Shown in pieces: positions 1 through 8,293 of a stretch of DNA of 64,000 nucleotides. Both the position numbers and the translations under genes were made by a program. The notes under the pieces are model-generated. The model saw only the letters and a program-made list of their open reading frames with translations. It ran no database searches and had not been told where the DNA came from. Source of the stretch: Azospirillum thiophilum (GTDB taxonomy: Bacteria > Pseudomonadota > Alphaproteobacteria > Azospirillales > Azospirillaceae); contig NZ_CP012404.1 in assembly GCF_001305595.1 (NCBI RefSeq), positions 558,001 through 622,000 of the forward strand, read 5' to 3'. Positions within the stretch are counted from its first letter, which is position 1, and each line of letters starts with the position of its first letter.

Positions 1-1397
1 TGCATGTCTTCGGCCTCAGTCCCGACGGCGAGCGCCGCGACCGCCTGACGGCTGCCGTTGCCCGAACCGCCGATCCGGCAGCCGTCTCCACCGCCGTCGA
101 TGCCTGCGGCGAGGCGGAGATGCGGGCGCTGCTCGACGGGCTGGACGGCCGCTTCGTCCGCCCCGGCCCCGGCGGCTCCCCGGCGCGCGGCCGGGCCGAC
201 ACGCTGCCGACCGGCCGCAACCTCTATGCGCTCGACCCCCGCGGGGTGCCGACGCCGACCGCCTGGACGCTCGGCTGGCAGACGGCCGACGCGCTGATCA
301 CCCGCTATCTCCAGGATCATGGCGACTGGCCGCGGCGGCTGGTGGTGGATTGCTGGGGCACGCCCGCCATGCGCACCGGCGGCGACGAGCTGGCGCAGGC
401 GCTGGCCCTGCTCGGCGTCCGCCCGATCTGGGAGAACGGGTCCGGCCGGGTCACCGGCTACGAGATCATGCCGGCGGGCGTGCTCGGCCGGCCGCGGGTC
501 GACGTGACGCTGCGCATCTCCGGCCTGTTCCGCGACGTCTTCCCGCAGCAGATCGCCCTGTTCGACCAGGCGGTGCGCGCCGTCGCCGGGCTGGACGAGC
601 CGGACGACGTCAACCCGCTGGCCGCGACCGCCCGCGCCGAGGAAGCGCGGCTCGCCGAGGCCGGCACCGGCGCGGAGGACGCCCGCCGCTGGGCCACCGC
701 CCGCATCTTCGGCGCTGCCCCAGGCATCTACGGCACCGCGCTGCCGGGCATGGTCGCGCGGGGCGACTGGACCTCCCGTGCCGATTTCGGTGCCGCCTAT
801 CTGGAGGGCGGCTGCCACGCCTATGGCGCCGGGCTGGAGGGCGTAGCGCTGCCCGCCCTGTTCCGCCGCCGCGTTGGCGGCGCCGACGCGCTGGTCCACC
901 ACCAGGATCAGCGCGAGCATGATCTGCTGTCCACCGACGGCTTCATGCAGTACGAGGGCGGTTTCGCCGCCGCAGCAGCGCTGGAGGAGTCCGAGCCGGC
1001 GCTCTACCATCTCGACAGCGCCGATCCGGAAAACCCGGTGGTGCGCACGCTGGCGGAGGAGATCGCCCGCACCCTGCGCGGCCGCGCAGCCAACCCGCGC
1101 TGGATCCGGGGCATGATGCGCCACGGCTATCGCGGTGCCGCCGAGCTGGCGGCCGGCGTCGACACGCTGTTCGCCTTCGCCGCCACCACCGACGCCGTGC
1201 GTCCGGACCATTTCGACCTGCTGTTCGACGCCTATGTCGAGGACGGGGAGGTCTGGGACTTCCTGTCGCATGCCAATCCGGCGGCGGCCCGGCACATTGT
1301 GGCCCGCATGGGCGAGGCGCTCGACCGTGGCCTGTGGCATCCCCGCCGCAATTCCGCCGCGGAGGATCTGCGCCGCCTCCGGGAGATCGCCGCATGA
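1..1397 (+). CDS. cobN: Cobaltochelatase subunit CobN, C-terminal part (5' end outside window)
   Basis: This is the large subunit of the ATP-dependent aerobic cobaltochelatase, which inserts cobalt into hydrogenobyrinic acid a,c-diamide together with CobS and CobT. The frame is open from base 3 without a start, so about 464 C-terminal residues are visible, against roughly 1200-1300 for the whole family protein. Recognisable CobN/magnesium-chelatase-H features include the segment TLPTGRNLYALDPRGVPT, the stretch ending LGVRPIWENGSGRV, and the RPRVDVTLRISGLFRDVFP block. The stop codon TGA overlaps the cobG start (ATGA), so the two are translationally coupled. The chelatase partners CobS and CobT are not in this window. 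The assignment is strong from sequence; only the 5' end is missing. Confidence 0.95.
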   Translation, partial: HVFGLSPDGERRDRLTAAVARTADPAAVSTAVDACGEAEMRALLDGLDGRFVRPGPGGSPARGRADTLPTGRNLYALDPRGVPTPTAWTLGWQTADALITRYLQDHGDWPRRLVVDCWGTPAMRTGGDELAQALALLGVRPIWENGSGRVTGYEIMPAGVLGRPRVDVTLRISGLFRDVFPQQIALFDQAVRAVAGLDEPDDVNPLAATARAEEARLAEAGTGAEDARRWATARIFGAAPGIYGTALPGMVARGDWTSRADFGAAYLEGGCHAYGAGLEGVALPALFRRRVGGADALVHHQDQREHDLLSTDGFMQYEGGFAAAAALEESEPALYHLDSADPENPVVRTLAEEIARTLRGRAANPRWIRGMMRHGYRGAAELAAGVDTLFAFAATTDAVRPDHFDLLFDAYVEDGEVWDFLSHANPAAARHIVARMGEALDRGLWHPRRNSAAEDLRRLREIAA

Positions 1398-2740
1398 CGT
1401 CGCCACCTGCCACCCGGCCTCCCGCCACTTGGCCGAGACGCCGCGGCACCTGCCCCGGCGTGCTCGCCCCCATGGAGGTCGGCGACGGGCTGTTGCTGCG
1501 CGTCCGCGTCCCGGCCGGCATCCTGCCCGCCGGCCATGCCCGCCGCATCGCCGTGCTGGGCGACCGTTACGGGAACGGCCTGATCGACCTCAGCCATCGC
1601 GGCAACCTGCAGCTTCGCGGCATCGCCGCCGACGCCCTGACCGCTGCGACCGATGCCCTGCGCGCCATGGGCTATGTGTCGGCCGATGCCACGAGCGAGG
1701 CGGTGCGCAACGTGCTGTGCTCCCCGACCGCCGGGCTGGACTCCACGGCGCTGATGGACGTACGGGGGGTGGCACGTACGCTCGATGCGCGGCTGGCGGA
1801 GGATAAGGGCCTGCACCGCCTGCCGCCCAAATTCGGCTGGCTGGTCTGCGGCGGCGGGATAGGCCATCTGGCGGACAGCAGCACGGACGTACGCTTCGAC
1901 GCCGTGGATGACGTACGCTTCCGGCTGTCGCTGGGGGGGACGCTGGCGACGGCGGTGCCGCTCGGGCTGTGCGGGGCCGGGGATGTGGCGGACATCGCCT
2001 CTGCGCTCGGCCGCGCCTTCCTGGAGCTTCGCTCGACCTTGCCGGAGCCGCCGCGCCGCATGGCGGGTCTGGTCGCGGCGATTGGGATTGAGGAGATCGG
2101 CACGCGCCTCTCCCCGCTGCTATTCCCTCCCCCGCCCAGCGGGGGAGGGTCAGGGTGGGGGCAAGCGTCGCACCTCATGGATGTCTTCGGCTCTGCCGAA
2201 CCCCCTCATCCTGACCTTCTCCCCGGAGGGGAGAAGGGACTGATAACCGGAAAGGTCGTCGCCTTCCCCTTCGGCCGCCTGACCGCCGGCACCCTCGCCG
2301 CCCTCGCCTCGGCCTGCGCCGAGATCCGCATCACGCCGTGGCGCGCCCTGATCCTCGTCGCCCCGTCCGCCGACGCCGAGGCCGTCGCCCGCGCCCATGG
2401 CGCCATCCTGTCCCACGCCGACCGCCGGCTGAAGCTGACCGCCTGCAGCGGGGCGGGCGGCTGCGATGTCGGCACCACCGACACCCATGCGACGGCGCTC
2501 GCCATCGCCGACCGCGCAGGCCCCTTGCTGGACGAGGTGCGAATGGTGCATGTGTCGGGCTGCGCCAAGGGCTGCGCCCATCCCGCCATCGCCGACGTCA
2601 CCCTGACCGCCCGCGACGGGCGGTATGACGTCGCCCTGAATGCCAAACCCGGTGACGATTCCTCGCACACCGGCCTGTCTCCCGCCGACGCGGTGGCCTG
2701 CGTCGCGGATCTGTTGACCGAGGAGTCTTCCGGTGCCTGA
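1394..2740 (+). CDS. cobG: Precorrin-3B synthase CobG carrying an in-frame repeat insertion
   Basis: CobG is the iron-sulfur monooxygenase that converts precorrin-3A to precorrin-3B before ring contraction, the oxygen-dependent mark of the aerobic pathway. The start at 1394 overlaps the cobN stop (ATGA); an in-frame ATG 60 bases upstream lies inside cobN and is less likely. The protein is about 448 residues. The C-terminal half holds the nitrite/sulfite-reductase-type 4Fe-4S ligands: a CSGAGGC motif and then VSGCAKGCAHP. Residues about 244-281 (FPPPPSGGGSGWG to LLPGGEKG) are proline/glycine-rich, unlike the rest, and are encoded by a palindromic repeat element, so the protein carries an extra linker of about 38 residues between its two halves. 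No stop or frameshift results. cobH begins 8 bases before this stop. Confidence 0.93.
   Translation: MTSPPATRPPATWPRRRGTCPGVLAPMEVGDGLLLRVRVPAGILPAGHARRIAVLGDRYGNGLIDLSHRGNLQLRGIAADALTAATDALRAMGYVSADATSEAVRNVLCSPTAGLDSTALMDVRGVARTLDARLAEDKGLHRLPPKFGWLVCGGGIGHLADSSTDVRFDAVDDVRFRLSLGGTLATAVPLGLCGAGDVADIASALGRAFLELRSTLPEPPRRMAGLVAAIGIEEIGTRLSPLLFPPPPSGGGSGWGQASHLMDVFGSAEPPHPDLLPGGEKGLITGKVVAFPFGRLTAGTLAALASACAEIRITPWRALILVAPSADAEAVARAHGAILSHADRRLKLTACSGAGGCDVGTTDTHATALAIADRAGPLLDEVRMVHVSGCAKGCAHPAIADVTLTARDGRYDVALNAKPGDDSSHTGLSPADAVACVADLLTEESSGA
2125..2237 (+). repeat. Palindromic double-hairpin repeat inserted in cobG
   Basis: Two GC-rich hairpins (2125-2149 and 2215-2237) flank a variable centre. 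The first is followed by a tail reading TCAGGGTGGGGGC and the second is preceded by the inverted tail (CCCCCTCATCCTGA). The same hairpin-plus-tail unit occurs between cobJ and cobK, upstream of fcl and after hppD, which shows that this is a dispersed element rather than native cobG sequence. It is read through in frame. Confidence 0.8.
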
Positions 2741-3371
2741 GCCGCTCTACGACTATATCCGCGACGGAGCGGCCATCTACCGCCAGTCCTTCGCCACCAT
2801 CCGGGCGGAGGCGGATCTGTCCGCCATCCCCGACGACCTCAAGCCGGTGGCGGTTCGCGTGATCCACGCCTGCGGCATGGTCGATGCGGCGCAGGATCTG
2901 CTGTTTTCCGCCGGCGTCGGCACCGCCGCCCGTGCCGCCCTGCGGGCCGGCGCCGCGATCCTGTGCGACAGCGAGATGGTGGCGCATGGCGTGACCCGGG
3001 CCCGGCTGCCGGCCGGCAATCCGGTGGTCTGCACGCTGCGCGACGCCGCGGTGCCGGAACTGGCAATAAGCATCGGCAACACCCGCTCGGCCGCTGCGCT
3101 CGATCTGTGGGGCGACCGGCTGGGCGGTTCGGTCGTCGCCATCGGCAATGCGCCGACGGCGCTGTTCCACCTGCTGGAGATGCTGGCGGCGGGCGCCCCG
3201 AAACCGGCGGCGATCCTGGGCTTTCCCGTCGGCTTCGTCGGCGCGATGGAGAGCAAGGACGCGCTGGCCGAGAACCCCTTCGGCGTGCCCTATCTGGCGA
3301 TCCGCGGCCGGCGCGGCGGCAGCGCCATGGCCGCCGCCGCCGTCAACGCGCTGGCGAGCGACGTCGAATGA
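2733..3371 (+). CDS. cobH: Precorrin-8X methylmutase CobH
   Basis: CobH catalyses the 1,5-sigmatropic methyl shift from C-11 to C-12 that turns precorrin-8X into hydrogenobyrinic acid. The 212-residue length is normal for the family. The N-terminal YDYIRDGAAIYRQSF block and the active-site histidine in VRVIHACGMVD (about residue 46) are present, as is the C-terminal GFPVGFVGAMESK segment. The start is GTG at 2733, inside the end of cobG (8-base overlap), and the stop overlaps the cobI start by four bases, so cobG-cobH-cobI are translated as a coupled set. Confidence 0.95.
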   Translation: MPEPLYDYIRDGAAIYRQSFATIRAEADLSAIPDDLKPVAVRVIHACGMVDAAQDLLFSAGVGTAARAALRAGAAILCDSEMVAHGVTRARLPAGNPVVCTLRDAAVPELAISIGNTRSAAALDLWGDRLGGSVVAIGNAPTALFHLLEMLAAGAPKPAAILGFPVGFVGAMESKDALAENPFGVPYLAIRGRRGGSAMAAAAVNALASDVE

Positions 3372-4123
3372 GCGGCGACAATCTTCCGCCCGGCACCATT
3401 CCTCCCGGCCGCCTGTTCGGCGTCGGCGTCGGCCCCGGCGATCCCGAGCTGATGACGCTGAAGGCGGTGCGCACCATCGGCTCCTGTCCGGTCGTGGCCT
3501 ATTTCTGCAAGCGCGGCACCAGGGGCCACGCGCGGCGCATCGCCGACGGCGCCATCACACCCGACCATATCGAACTGCCGATGGTCTATCCGGTGACGGT
3601 CGAGCTGCCGCCCGACCATCCCGACTATGGCCGGCAGATCGAGGCCTTCTTCGACGAATCCGCCGAGCGGATCGCCGGGCATCTCGCCGCCGGCCGCTCG
3701 GTCGCCGCGCTGAACGAGGGGGATCCGTTCTTCTACGGCTCCTTCATGCATCTGTTCCTGCGCCTGTCGACCCGCTTCCCGACCGAGGTCGTTCCCGGCG
3801 TCACCAGCATGGTCTGCAGCGCCGCGCTGCTGCCGCGCCCGCTGATGCTGCGCGACGACGTGCTGTCGGTGATCCCCGGCACGCTGGACGAGGCGGCGCT
3901 GGTCCGCGCCCTGACCGCTGCGGATGCCAGCGTCGTGATGAAGCTGGGCCAGAACCTGCCGAAGGTCCGCCGGGCCATCGCCGCCGCCGGGCTGGCCGAA
4001 CGCGCCTGGTATGTCGAGCGCGCCAGCATGGACGAGCAGCGCTTCATGCCGTTCCTGGAGGCGCCGGACAGCGCCCCCTACTTCTCCCAGATCGTCATTC
4101 CGGGCGAGGGCAAGCGCGGATGA
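3368..4123 (+). CDS. cobI: Precorrin-2 C20-methyltransferase CobI
   Basis: CobI transfers a methyl from S-adenosylmethionine to C-20 of precorrin-2. The 251-residue protein has the tetrapyrrole methyltransferase signature GVGVGPGDPELMTLKA at the N-terminus, the SAM-loop motif LNEGDPFFYGSFMHL in the middle and the VVPGVTSM motif that follows. The ATG at 3368 overlaps the cobH stop (ATGA); the open frame runs further upstream only as a shadow inside cobH. cobJ starts four bases before the stop. Length, motifs and order all match the aerobic pathway enzyme. Confidence 0.95.
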   Translation: MSGDNLPPGTIPPGRLFGVGVGPGDPELMTLKAVRTIGSCPVVAYFCKRGTRGHARRIADGAITPDHIELPMVYPVTVELPPDHPDYGRQIEAFFDESAERIAGHLAAGRSVAALNEGDPFFYGSFMHLFLRLSTRFPTEVVPGVTSMVCSAALLPRPLMLRDDVLSVIPGTLDEAALVRALTAADASVVMKLGQNLPKVRRAIAAAGLAERAWYVERASMDEQRFMPFLEAPDSAPYFSQIVIPGEGKRG

Positions 4124-4893
4124 GCGACGCGCAGACGACTGGCTGGCTGAAGGTGGTCGGGCTCGGCCCCGGCCCGGAAGAGTGGCTGACGCCGCAGGCG
4201 CGGCACGATCTGGCCGAGGCGACCGACCTCGTCGGCTATTTCCCCTATGTCGAGCGGGTGCCGCCGGGGCCCCAGGTTCGCCACGCCTCCGACAACCGGG
4301 TCGAGCTGGACCGCGCCCGCTTCGCTCTCGATCTGGCGGCGCAGGGCCGGCGGGTCGCGGTGGTGTCGGGCGGCGACCCCGGCATCTTCGCCATGGCCGC
4401 CGCGATCTTCGAGGCGCTGGACGATCCGGCCGCGCCGGACGCCTGGCGCGCCGTGCCCCTGTCGGTCGATCCCGGCGTGTCGGCGATGCAGGCCGCCGCC
4501 GCGCGGGCCGGGGCGCCGCTGGGGCATGATTTCTGCGCCATCTCGCTGTCCGACAATCTCAAGCCGTGGGAGGTGGTGCTGAAGCGCCTGCGTCTGGCGG
4601 CGGAAGCGGATTTCGTCATCGCGCTCTACAACCCGATCTCCCGCGCCCGGCCCTGGCAGCTCGGCGCGGCGTTCGACGCCCTGCGCGAAATCCGGAGCGC
4701 CGGAACCCCCATCGTGCTGGGCCGCGCTGTCGGCCGGCCCGACGAGGCGCTGACCGTCACCACGCTGGGTGAGGTGCGGGCGGAGCAGGCGGACATGCGC
4801 ACCCTCGTCATCATCGGCGCGTCCCACACCCGACTTGTTCCGCGCGCGGACGGCGGACGCTGGGTCTACACGCCCCGGCATTACCGGGGGTGA
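4120..4893 (+). CDS. cobJ: Precorrin-3B C17-methyltransferase CobJ
   Basis: CobJ methylates C-17 of precorrin-3B and drives ring contraction to precorrin-4. The 257-residue protein has the family motifs VVGLGPGPEEWLTPQA, VVSGGDPGIFAMAA and VDPGVSAMQAAAARAGAPLG, and the LYNPISRARPWQL region typical of CobJ/CbiH. The start at 4120 overlaps the cobI stop (ATGA). It is the last gene of the first forward run; downstream lies a palindromic repeat and then cobK on the opposite strand. It lacks the CobE/CbiG fusion seen in some bacteria; cobE is a separate gene here. Confidence 0.95.
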   Translation: MSDAQTTGWLKVVGLGPGPEEWLTPQARHDLAEATDLVGYFPYVERVPPGPQVRHASDNRVELDRARFALDLAAQGRRVAVVSGGDPGIFAMAAAIFEALDDPAAPDAWRAVPLSVDPGVSAMQAAAARAGAPLGHDFCAISLSDNLKPWEVVLKRLRLAAEADFVIALYNPISRARPWQLGAAFDALREIRSAGTPIVLGRAVGRPDEALTVTTLGEVRAEQADMRTLVIIGASHTRLVPRADGGRWVYTPRHYRG

Positions 4894-4950
4894 GGATGGG
4901 TGCGATGGCAGTGCTGGCGGAGATGCCCGTGACCAACCTGCCGCGAGTAA

Positions 4951-5063
4951 CCCTCTCCCCCCCGGGGAGAGGGCTGGGTGAGGGGGGCGCGGTGCAGGAC
5001 TTTAGCAAGGATTCTGCCGGGTTTCCCCCTCACCCCAACCCTCTCCCCGGGGGGGAGAGGGGG
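4951..5063. repeat. Palindromic double-hairpin repeat between convergent cobJ and cobK
   Basis: Two hairpins (4951-4973 and about 5039-5062, each CCCTCTCCCC paired with GGGGAGAGGG) sit head to head, with inverted tails (GGTGAGGGGGG and CCCCCTCACC) inside. The layout matches the copy in cobG. Its position between two convergent genes would let it act as a bidirectional terminator; that role is inferred. Confidence 0.75.
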
Positions 5064-5081
5064 AATCAGTGGGAAGGAAAG

Positions 5082-5858
5082 TCAGCCCATCCCCTCCAGC
5101 CACTCCAGCGCCGCCTCGACGTCGGGCAGCTCCGCCACGCCGTTGCCCGCCGGCCGCTGCACCATCACCACCGGCAGCCCCAGCTCCCGCGCGGCTTCCA
5201 GCTTCGCGTCGGTGGCACGGCCGCCGCTGTTCTTGCTGACCAGCACCTCCACCCCATGCCCGCGCATCAGCGCCAGTTCGCCCTCCACCGTGAACGGTCC
5301 GCGGTCGAGGATCAGGCTCATGCGCGGCAAGGCCGGCATCGGCTCCGGCGGGTCGACAGCGCGGATCAGGTAGCGTTTGCCCGGCATCGCCTCGAAGGCG
5401 GCGACCTCCTGCCGGCCGATGGTCAGGAACACGGCGTCGCCCAGATCGGACAGGGCGGCCGCCGCCGCTTCCATGTCGGGCACGCCGATCCAGCGGTCGC
5501 GCGGCCCGGCCACCCAGGCCGGACGGGTCAGCCGTCGCAGCGGAACGCCCGCTTGTGTGCAGGCCGCGGCGGCATTGGCGGAAATCCGCGCCGCGAAGGG
5601 ATGGGTCGCGTCGATCGCCGCGCCGATGCCCTCGTCGCGCAGATAGGCGGCGAGCCCCTCCACCCCGCCGAAGCCGCCGATGCGGGTCGGCAGCGGCGGC
5701 AGGACCGGGTTCCTGGTGCGCCCGGCCAGCGACACCCGGCCGTCGATGCGCGGATGGCCGGCCAGTCGCTTGGCAAGCGCCGTCGCTTCGGTCGTGCCCC
5801 CCAGAATCAGCAGCCTCGGCACCGGCTTCCCCTCCCCGTTCGTCAGGATCTCCGCCAT
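5082..5858 (-). CDS. cobK: Precorrin-6A reductase CobK
   Basis: CobK uses NADPH to reduce precorrin-6A to dihydro-precorrin-6A (precorrin-6B). The 258-residue product has the N-terminal dinucleotide loop LLILGGTTEATALAKRLA, the IDATHPFAARISANAA motif of the CobK/CbiJ family and the C-terminal LVSKNSGGRATDAKLEAARE segment. It is transcribed against its neighbours. The chosen ATG (5858-5856) lies on the palindrome CCATGG and shares two bases with the cobL ATG on the other strand; another in-frame ATG nine bases further out (5867) is possible. No good ribosome-binding site is visible for either start. The open frame reaches far into cobL, but that extension is an antisense shadow. Confidence 0.92.
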   Translation of the reverse strand: MAEILTNGEGKPVPRLLILGGTTEATALAKRLAGHPRIDGRVSLAGRTRNPVLPPLPTRIGGFGGVEGLAAYLRDEGIGAAIDATHPFAARISANAAAACTQAGVPLRRLTRPAWVAGPRDRWIGVPDMEAAAAALSDLGDAVFLTIGRQEVAAFEAMPGKRYLIRAVDPPEPMPALPRMSLILDRGPFTVEGELALMRGHGVEVLVSKNSGGRATDAKLEAARELGLPVVMVQRPAGNGVAELPDVEAALEWLEGMG

Positions 5859-7089
5859 GGATAGCATGGGAACGGGCCGCTGGCTCACCATCGTCGGCAT
5901 CGGCGAAGACGGCTGGGACGGTTTGTCTCCCGCTGCCCGCGCCGCGGTGGAAGGCGCGTCCATCCTGCTTGGCGGTGTCCGCCATCTCGGACTGGTTGCG
6001 GTCGTTGCCGGACAGGAACGATCGGCATGGCCGTCGCCGCTGGCCGACGCAATCCCCGGCCTGCTCGCCCGGCGCGGGCAGCGGGTCTGTGTGCTGGCGA
6101 GCGGCGACCCCTCCTGGTACGGGGTGGGCGCAACCCTCGCCCGGTTCGTTCCGGCTGCGGAAACGACGGTGATACCAGCTGCGTCCGCCTTCAGCCTCGC
6201 CGCCGCGCGGCTGGGCTGGCCGGTGCAGGACTGTCGCTGCCTGACCATCCATGGCCGCCCGCTGGAGCTTGTCATTCCGCATCTGCAACCGAATGCGAAA
6301 CTGCTGCTTCTTTCCTGGGACGGAACAAGTCCGGCAAAGCTGGCGGCCTTGGCTCGCGCCCGCGGCTTCGGAGCATCGCACCTCACCGTGCTGGAGGCGA
6401 TGGGCGGCCCGCGCGAGAGGCGAATCGACGCCACCGCCGATGCCTGGAGCGAAGAGCGCGTCGCCGACCTCAACACCATCGCGCTTGAGTGCGTCGCCGC
6501 CCCCGGTGCCCGCATCCTGCCGCTGGCGCCCGGCCTGCCCGACGACTGGTTCGAGCATGACGGCCAGATCACCAAGCGCGAGGTCCGTGCCGTCACCCTG
6601 TCCTTCCTGGCGCCACGCCGCGGCGACCTGCTGTGGGACGTCGGCGCCGGGTCGGGGTCGATCGGCATCGAATGGATGCTGCGCGACCCGGCCAACCGCG
6701 CCATTGCCGTCGAGCATCATGACGAGCGCTTCGCCCGCATCCTCGCCAACGCCGCGGCGCTGGGGGTGCCCGGCCTGACGCTGGCCCGCGGCAAGGCTCC
6801 GGCGGCGCTGGACGGGCTGGAGCCACCCGACGCCATCTTCATCGGCGGCGGACTGACCGCCGACGGCGTGCTGGATGCCTGCTGGACCGCCCTGCCCCCC
6901 GGCGGGCGGCTCGCCGCCAATGCGGTGACGCTGGAAAGCGAAGCGGTGCTGATCGCGGCGCACAAACGGTTCGGCGGCGAGCTGGCGCAGGTCGCGGTGT
7001 CGCGCGCCTCGAATGTCGGCGGTTTCCGCGGCTGGCGCCCCTCGATGCCGGTCACGCTGTGGCGGGTGGAAAAACCATGGACGGCATGA
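5857..7089 (+). CDS. cobL: Precorrin-6B C5,15-methyltransferase (decarboxylating) CobL
   Basis: CobL methylates C-5 and C-15 and removes the C-12 acetate carboxyl to give precorrin-8. The 410-residue protein is the usual two-domain fusion: an N-terminal CbiE-like methyltransferase (LTIVGIGEDGWDGLSP, LASGDPSWYGVG) and a C-terminal CbiT-like Rossmann domain from about residue 230 (LLWDVGAGSGSIGIEWM, IFIGGGLT). An AGGA element sits 9 bases before the ATG at 5857. The start codon overlaps that of the divergent cobK, so no separate promoter space exists between them. cobE starts just before its stop. Confidence 0.94.
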   Translation: MDSMGTGRWLTIVGIGEDGWDGLSPAARAAVEGASILLGGVRHLGLVAVVAGQERSAWPSPLADAIPGLLARRGQRVCVLASGDPSWYGVGATLARFVPAAETTVIPAASAFSLAAARLGWPVQDCRCLTIHGRPLELVIPHLQPNAKLLLLSWDGTSPAKLAALARARGFGASHLTVLEAMGGPRERRIDATADAWSEERVADLNTIALECVAAPGARILPLAPGLPDDWFEHDGQITKREVRAVTLSFLAPRRGDLLWDVGAGSGSIGIEWMLRDPANRAIAVEHHDERFARILANAAALGVPGLTLARGKAPAALDGLEPPDAIFIGGGLTADGVLDACWTALPPGGRLAANAVTLESEAVLIAAHKRFGGELAQVAVSRASNVGGFRGWRPSMPVTLWRVEKPWTA

Positions 7090-7535
7090 GTTCAGACCGG
7101 ATCCTGTTCGGCCCGGTCTTCGTCGGGCTGGGCTGCCGCCGCGGCTGCGGGTGGGAGGAGATCGCCGCCCTGGTCGCCGGCGCCTTCGACGAAGCCGCCC
7201 TGCCCGATGCGGCGCGCCGGCTGGCCGCGCTCGCCGCCCCGGCGATGAAGTCCGACGAGCCCGGCCTGGCCGAGGCGGCCCGCGCGCTCGGCCTGCCGCA
7301 GCGCTTCATCGAGGAGGACGCGATGCTGGCCGCCCAGGACCGCGTCCATACCCGGTCGGCCACCGTGCTGGCCGCCGTCGGTCTGGCCTCGGTCGCCGAA
7401 GCCGCGGCGCTGGCCGCCGCCGGGCCGGGATCGCGCCTGCTGCTGCCGCGCCGCTCCACCCCCCGCGCCACCGTGGCGCTCGCCTTGCCCGCCGTCGCCC
7501 TGCCCGGCGTCGCTGTGCCGGAGACCCGTTCATGA
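7077..7535 (+). CDS. cobE: Cobalamin biosynthesis protein CobE (CbiG C-terminal type)
   Basis: The product is a 152-residue single-domain protein of the CobE/CbiG C-terminal family, which is thought to help open the ring-A lactone and remove the two-carbon fragment around precorrin-5. Family features are the N-terminal VGLGCRRGCGWEEIAALV, the central SDEPGLAEAARALGLP and the VHTRSATVLAAVGLASVAE-type segment. The start is ambiguous: ATG 7077 is preceded by a GGTGGA element at good spacing, while ATG 7086 overlaps the cobL stop (ATGA). cobM begins four bases before its stop. The exact chemistry of CobE is not firmly established for the family. Confidence 0.85.
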   Translation: MDGMSSDRILFGPVFVGLGCRRGCGWEEIAALVAGAFDEAALPDAARRLAALAAPAMKSDEPGLAEAARALGLPQRFIEEDAMLAAQDRVHTRSATVLAAVGLASVAEAAALAAAGPGSRLLLPRRSTPRATVALALPAVALPGVAVPETRS

Positions 7536-8293
7536 CCGTCCATTTCATCGGCGCCGGACCGGGAGCCCCCGACCTGCTGACCCTGCGCGGCCGCGACCTG
7601 ATCGCGCGCTGTCCGGTCTGCCTCTATGCCGGCTCGCTGGTGCCGCGGGAGATCATCGCCCATGCCCCGCCCGGCGCCCGCATCGTCGACACCGCGCCGC
7701 TGACGCTGGAAGAGATCGTCGCCGAGTTCCGGGTCGCCCATGCCGCCGGCCAGGAGGTGGCGCGGCTGCATTCCGGCGACCTGTCGGTCTACAGCGCGCT
7801 GGGGGAGCAGACCCGCGCCCTGCGCGAACTCGGCATCCCCTACACCATCACCCCCGGCGTGCCGGCCTTCGCCGCGGCGTCGGCCGCGCTCGGGCGCGAG
7901 CTGACCCTGCCGGAGGTTAGCCAGACGCTGATCCTGACCCGCACCGAAGGCCGCGCCTCGGCGATGCCGGCGAACGAGACGCTGGAGGTGCTGGGGGCGT
8001 CCGGCGCGACGCTGGCGATCCACCTGTCGATCCATGTCCTCGACCGGGTGGTCGAACGGCTGACCCCGCTCTACGGCGCCGGCTGCCCGGCGGCGGTGGT
8101 CTACCGCGCCAGCTGGCCGGACGAGCGGGTGGTGCGCGGCACGCTGGCCGACATCGCGGCGCAGGTGGCGGCGGCGCCGATGGAACGCACCGCGCTGATC
8201 CTGGTCGGCCCGGCGCTGGAGCATGAGGATTTCCGCTGCAGCGCCCTCTATGACGGCAGCCATGTCCGCCGCTACCGGGGGCTGGGGGAGTGA
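7532..8293 (+). CDS. cobM: Precorrin-4 C11-methyltransferase CobM
   Basis: CobM methylates C-11 of precorrin-4. The 253-residue product opens with the tetrapyrrole methyltransferase loop VHFIGAGPGAPDLLTLRGRD and has RLHSGDLSVYSALGEQ and TPGVPAFAAASAALG in the expected places, then the LTRTEGRASAMP stretch typical of CobM/CbiF. The ATG at 7532 overlaps the cobE stop. The last 22 bases overlap the 3' end of cbiD on the other strand, a tail-to-tail overlap that leaves no room for a terminator. Confidence 0.95.
   Translation: MTVHFIGAGPGAPDLLTLRGRDLIARCPVCLYAGSLVPREIIAHAPPGARIVDTAPLTLEEIVAEFRVAHAAGQEVARLHSGDLSVYSALGEQTRALRELGIPYTITPGVPAFAAASAALGRELTLPEVSQTLILTRTEGRASAMPANETLEVLGASGATLAIHLSIHVLDRVVERLTPLYGAGCPAAVVYRASWPDERVVRGTLADIAAQVAAAPMERTALILVGPALEHEDFRCSALYDGSHVRRYRGLGE

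Noticed and set aside
5002..6963. Long reverse frames opposite cobL extending cobK upstream
   Set aside because: The conserved CobK protein begins at 5858; the extension is antisense to cobL and not conserved in composition.
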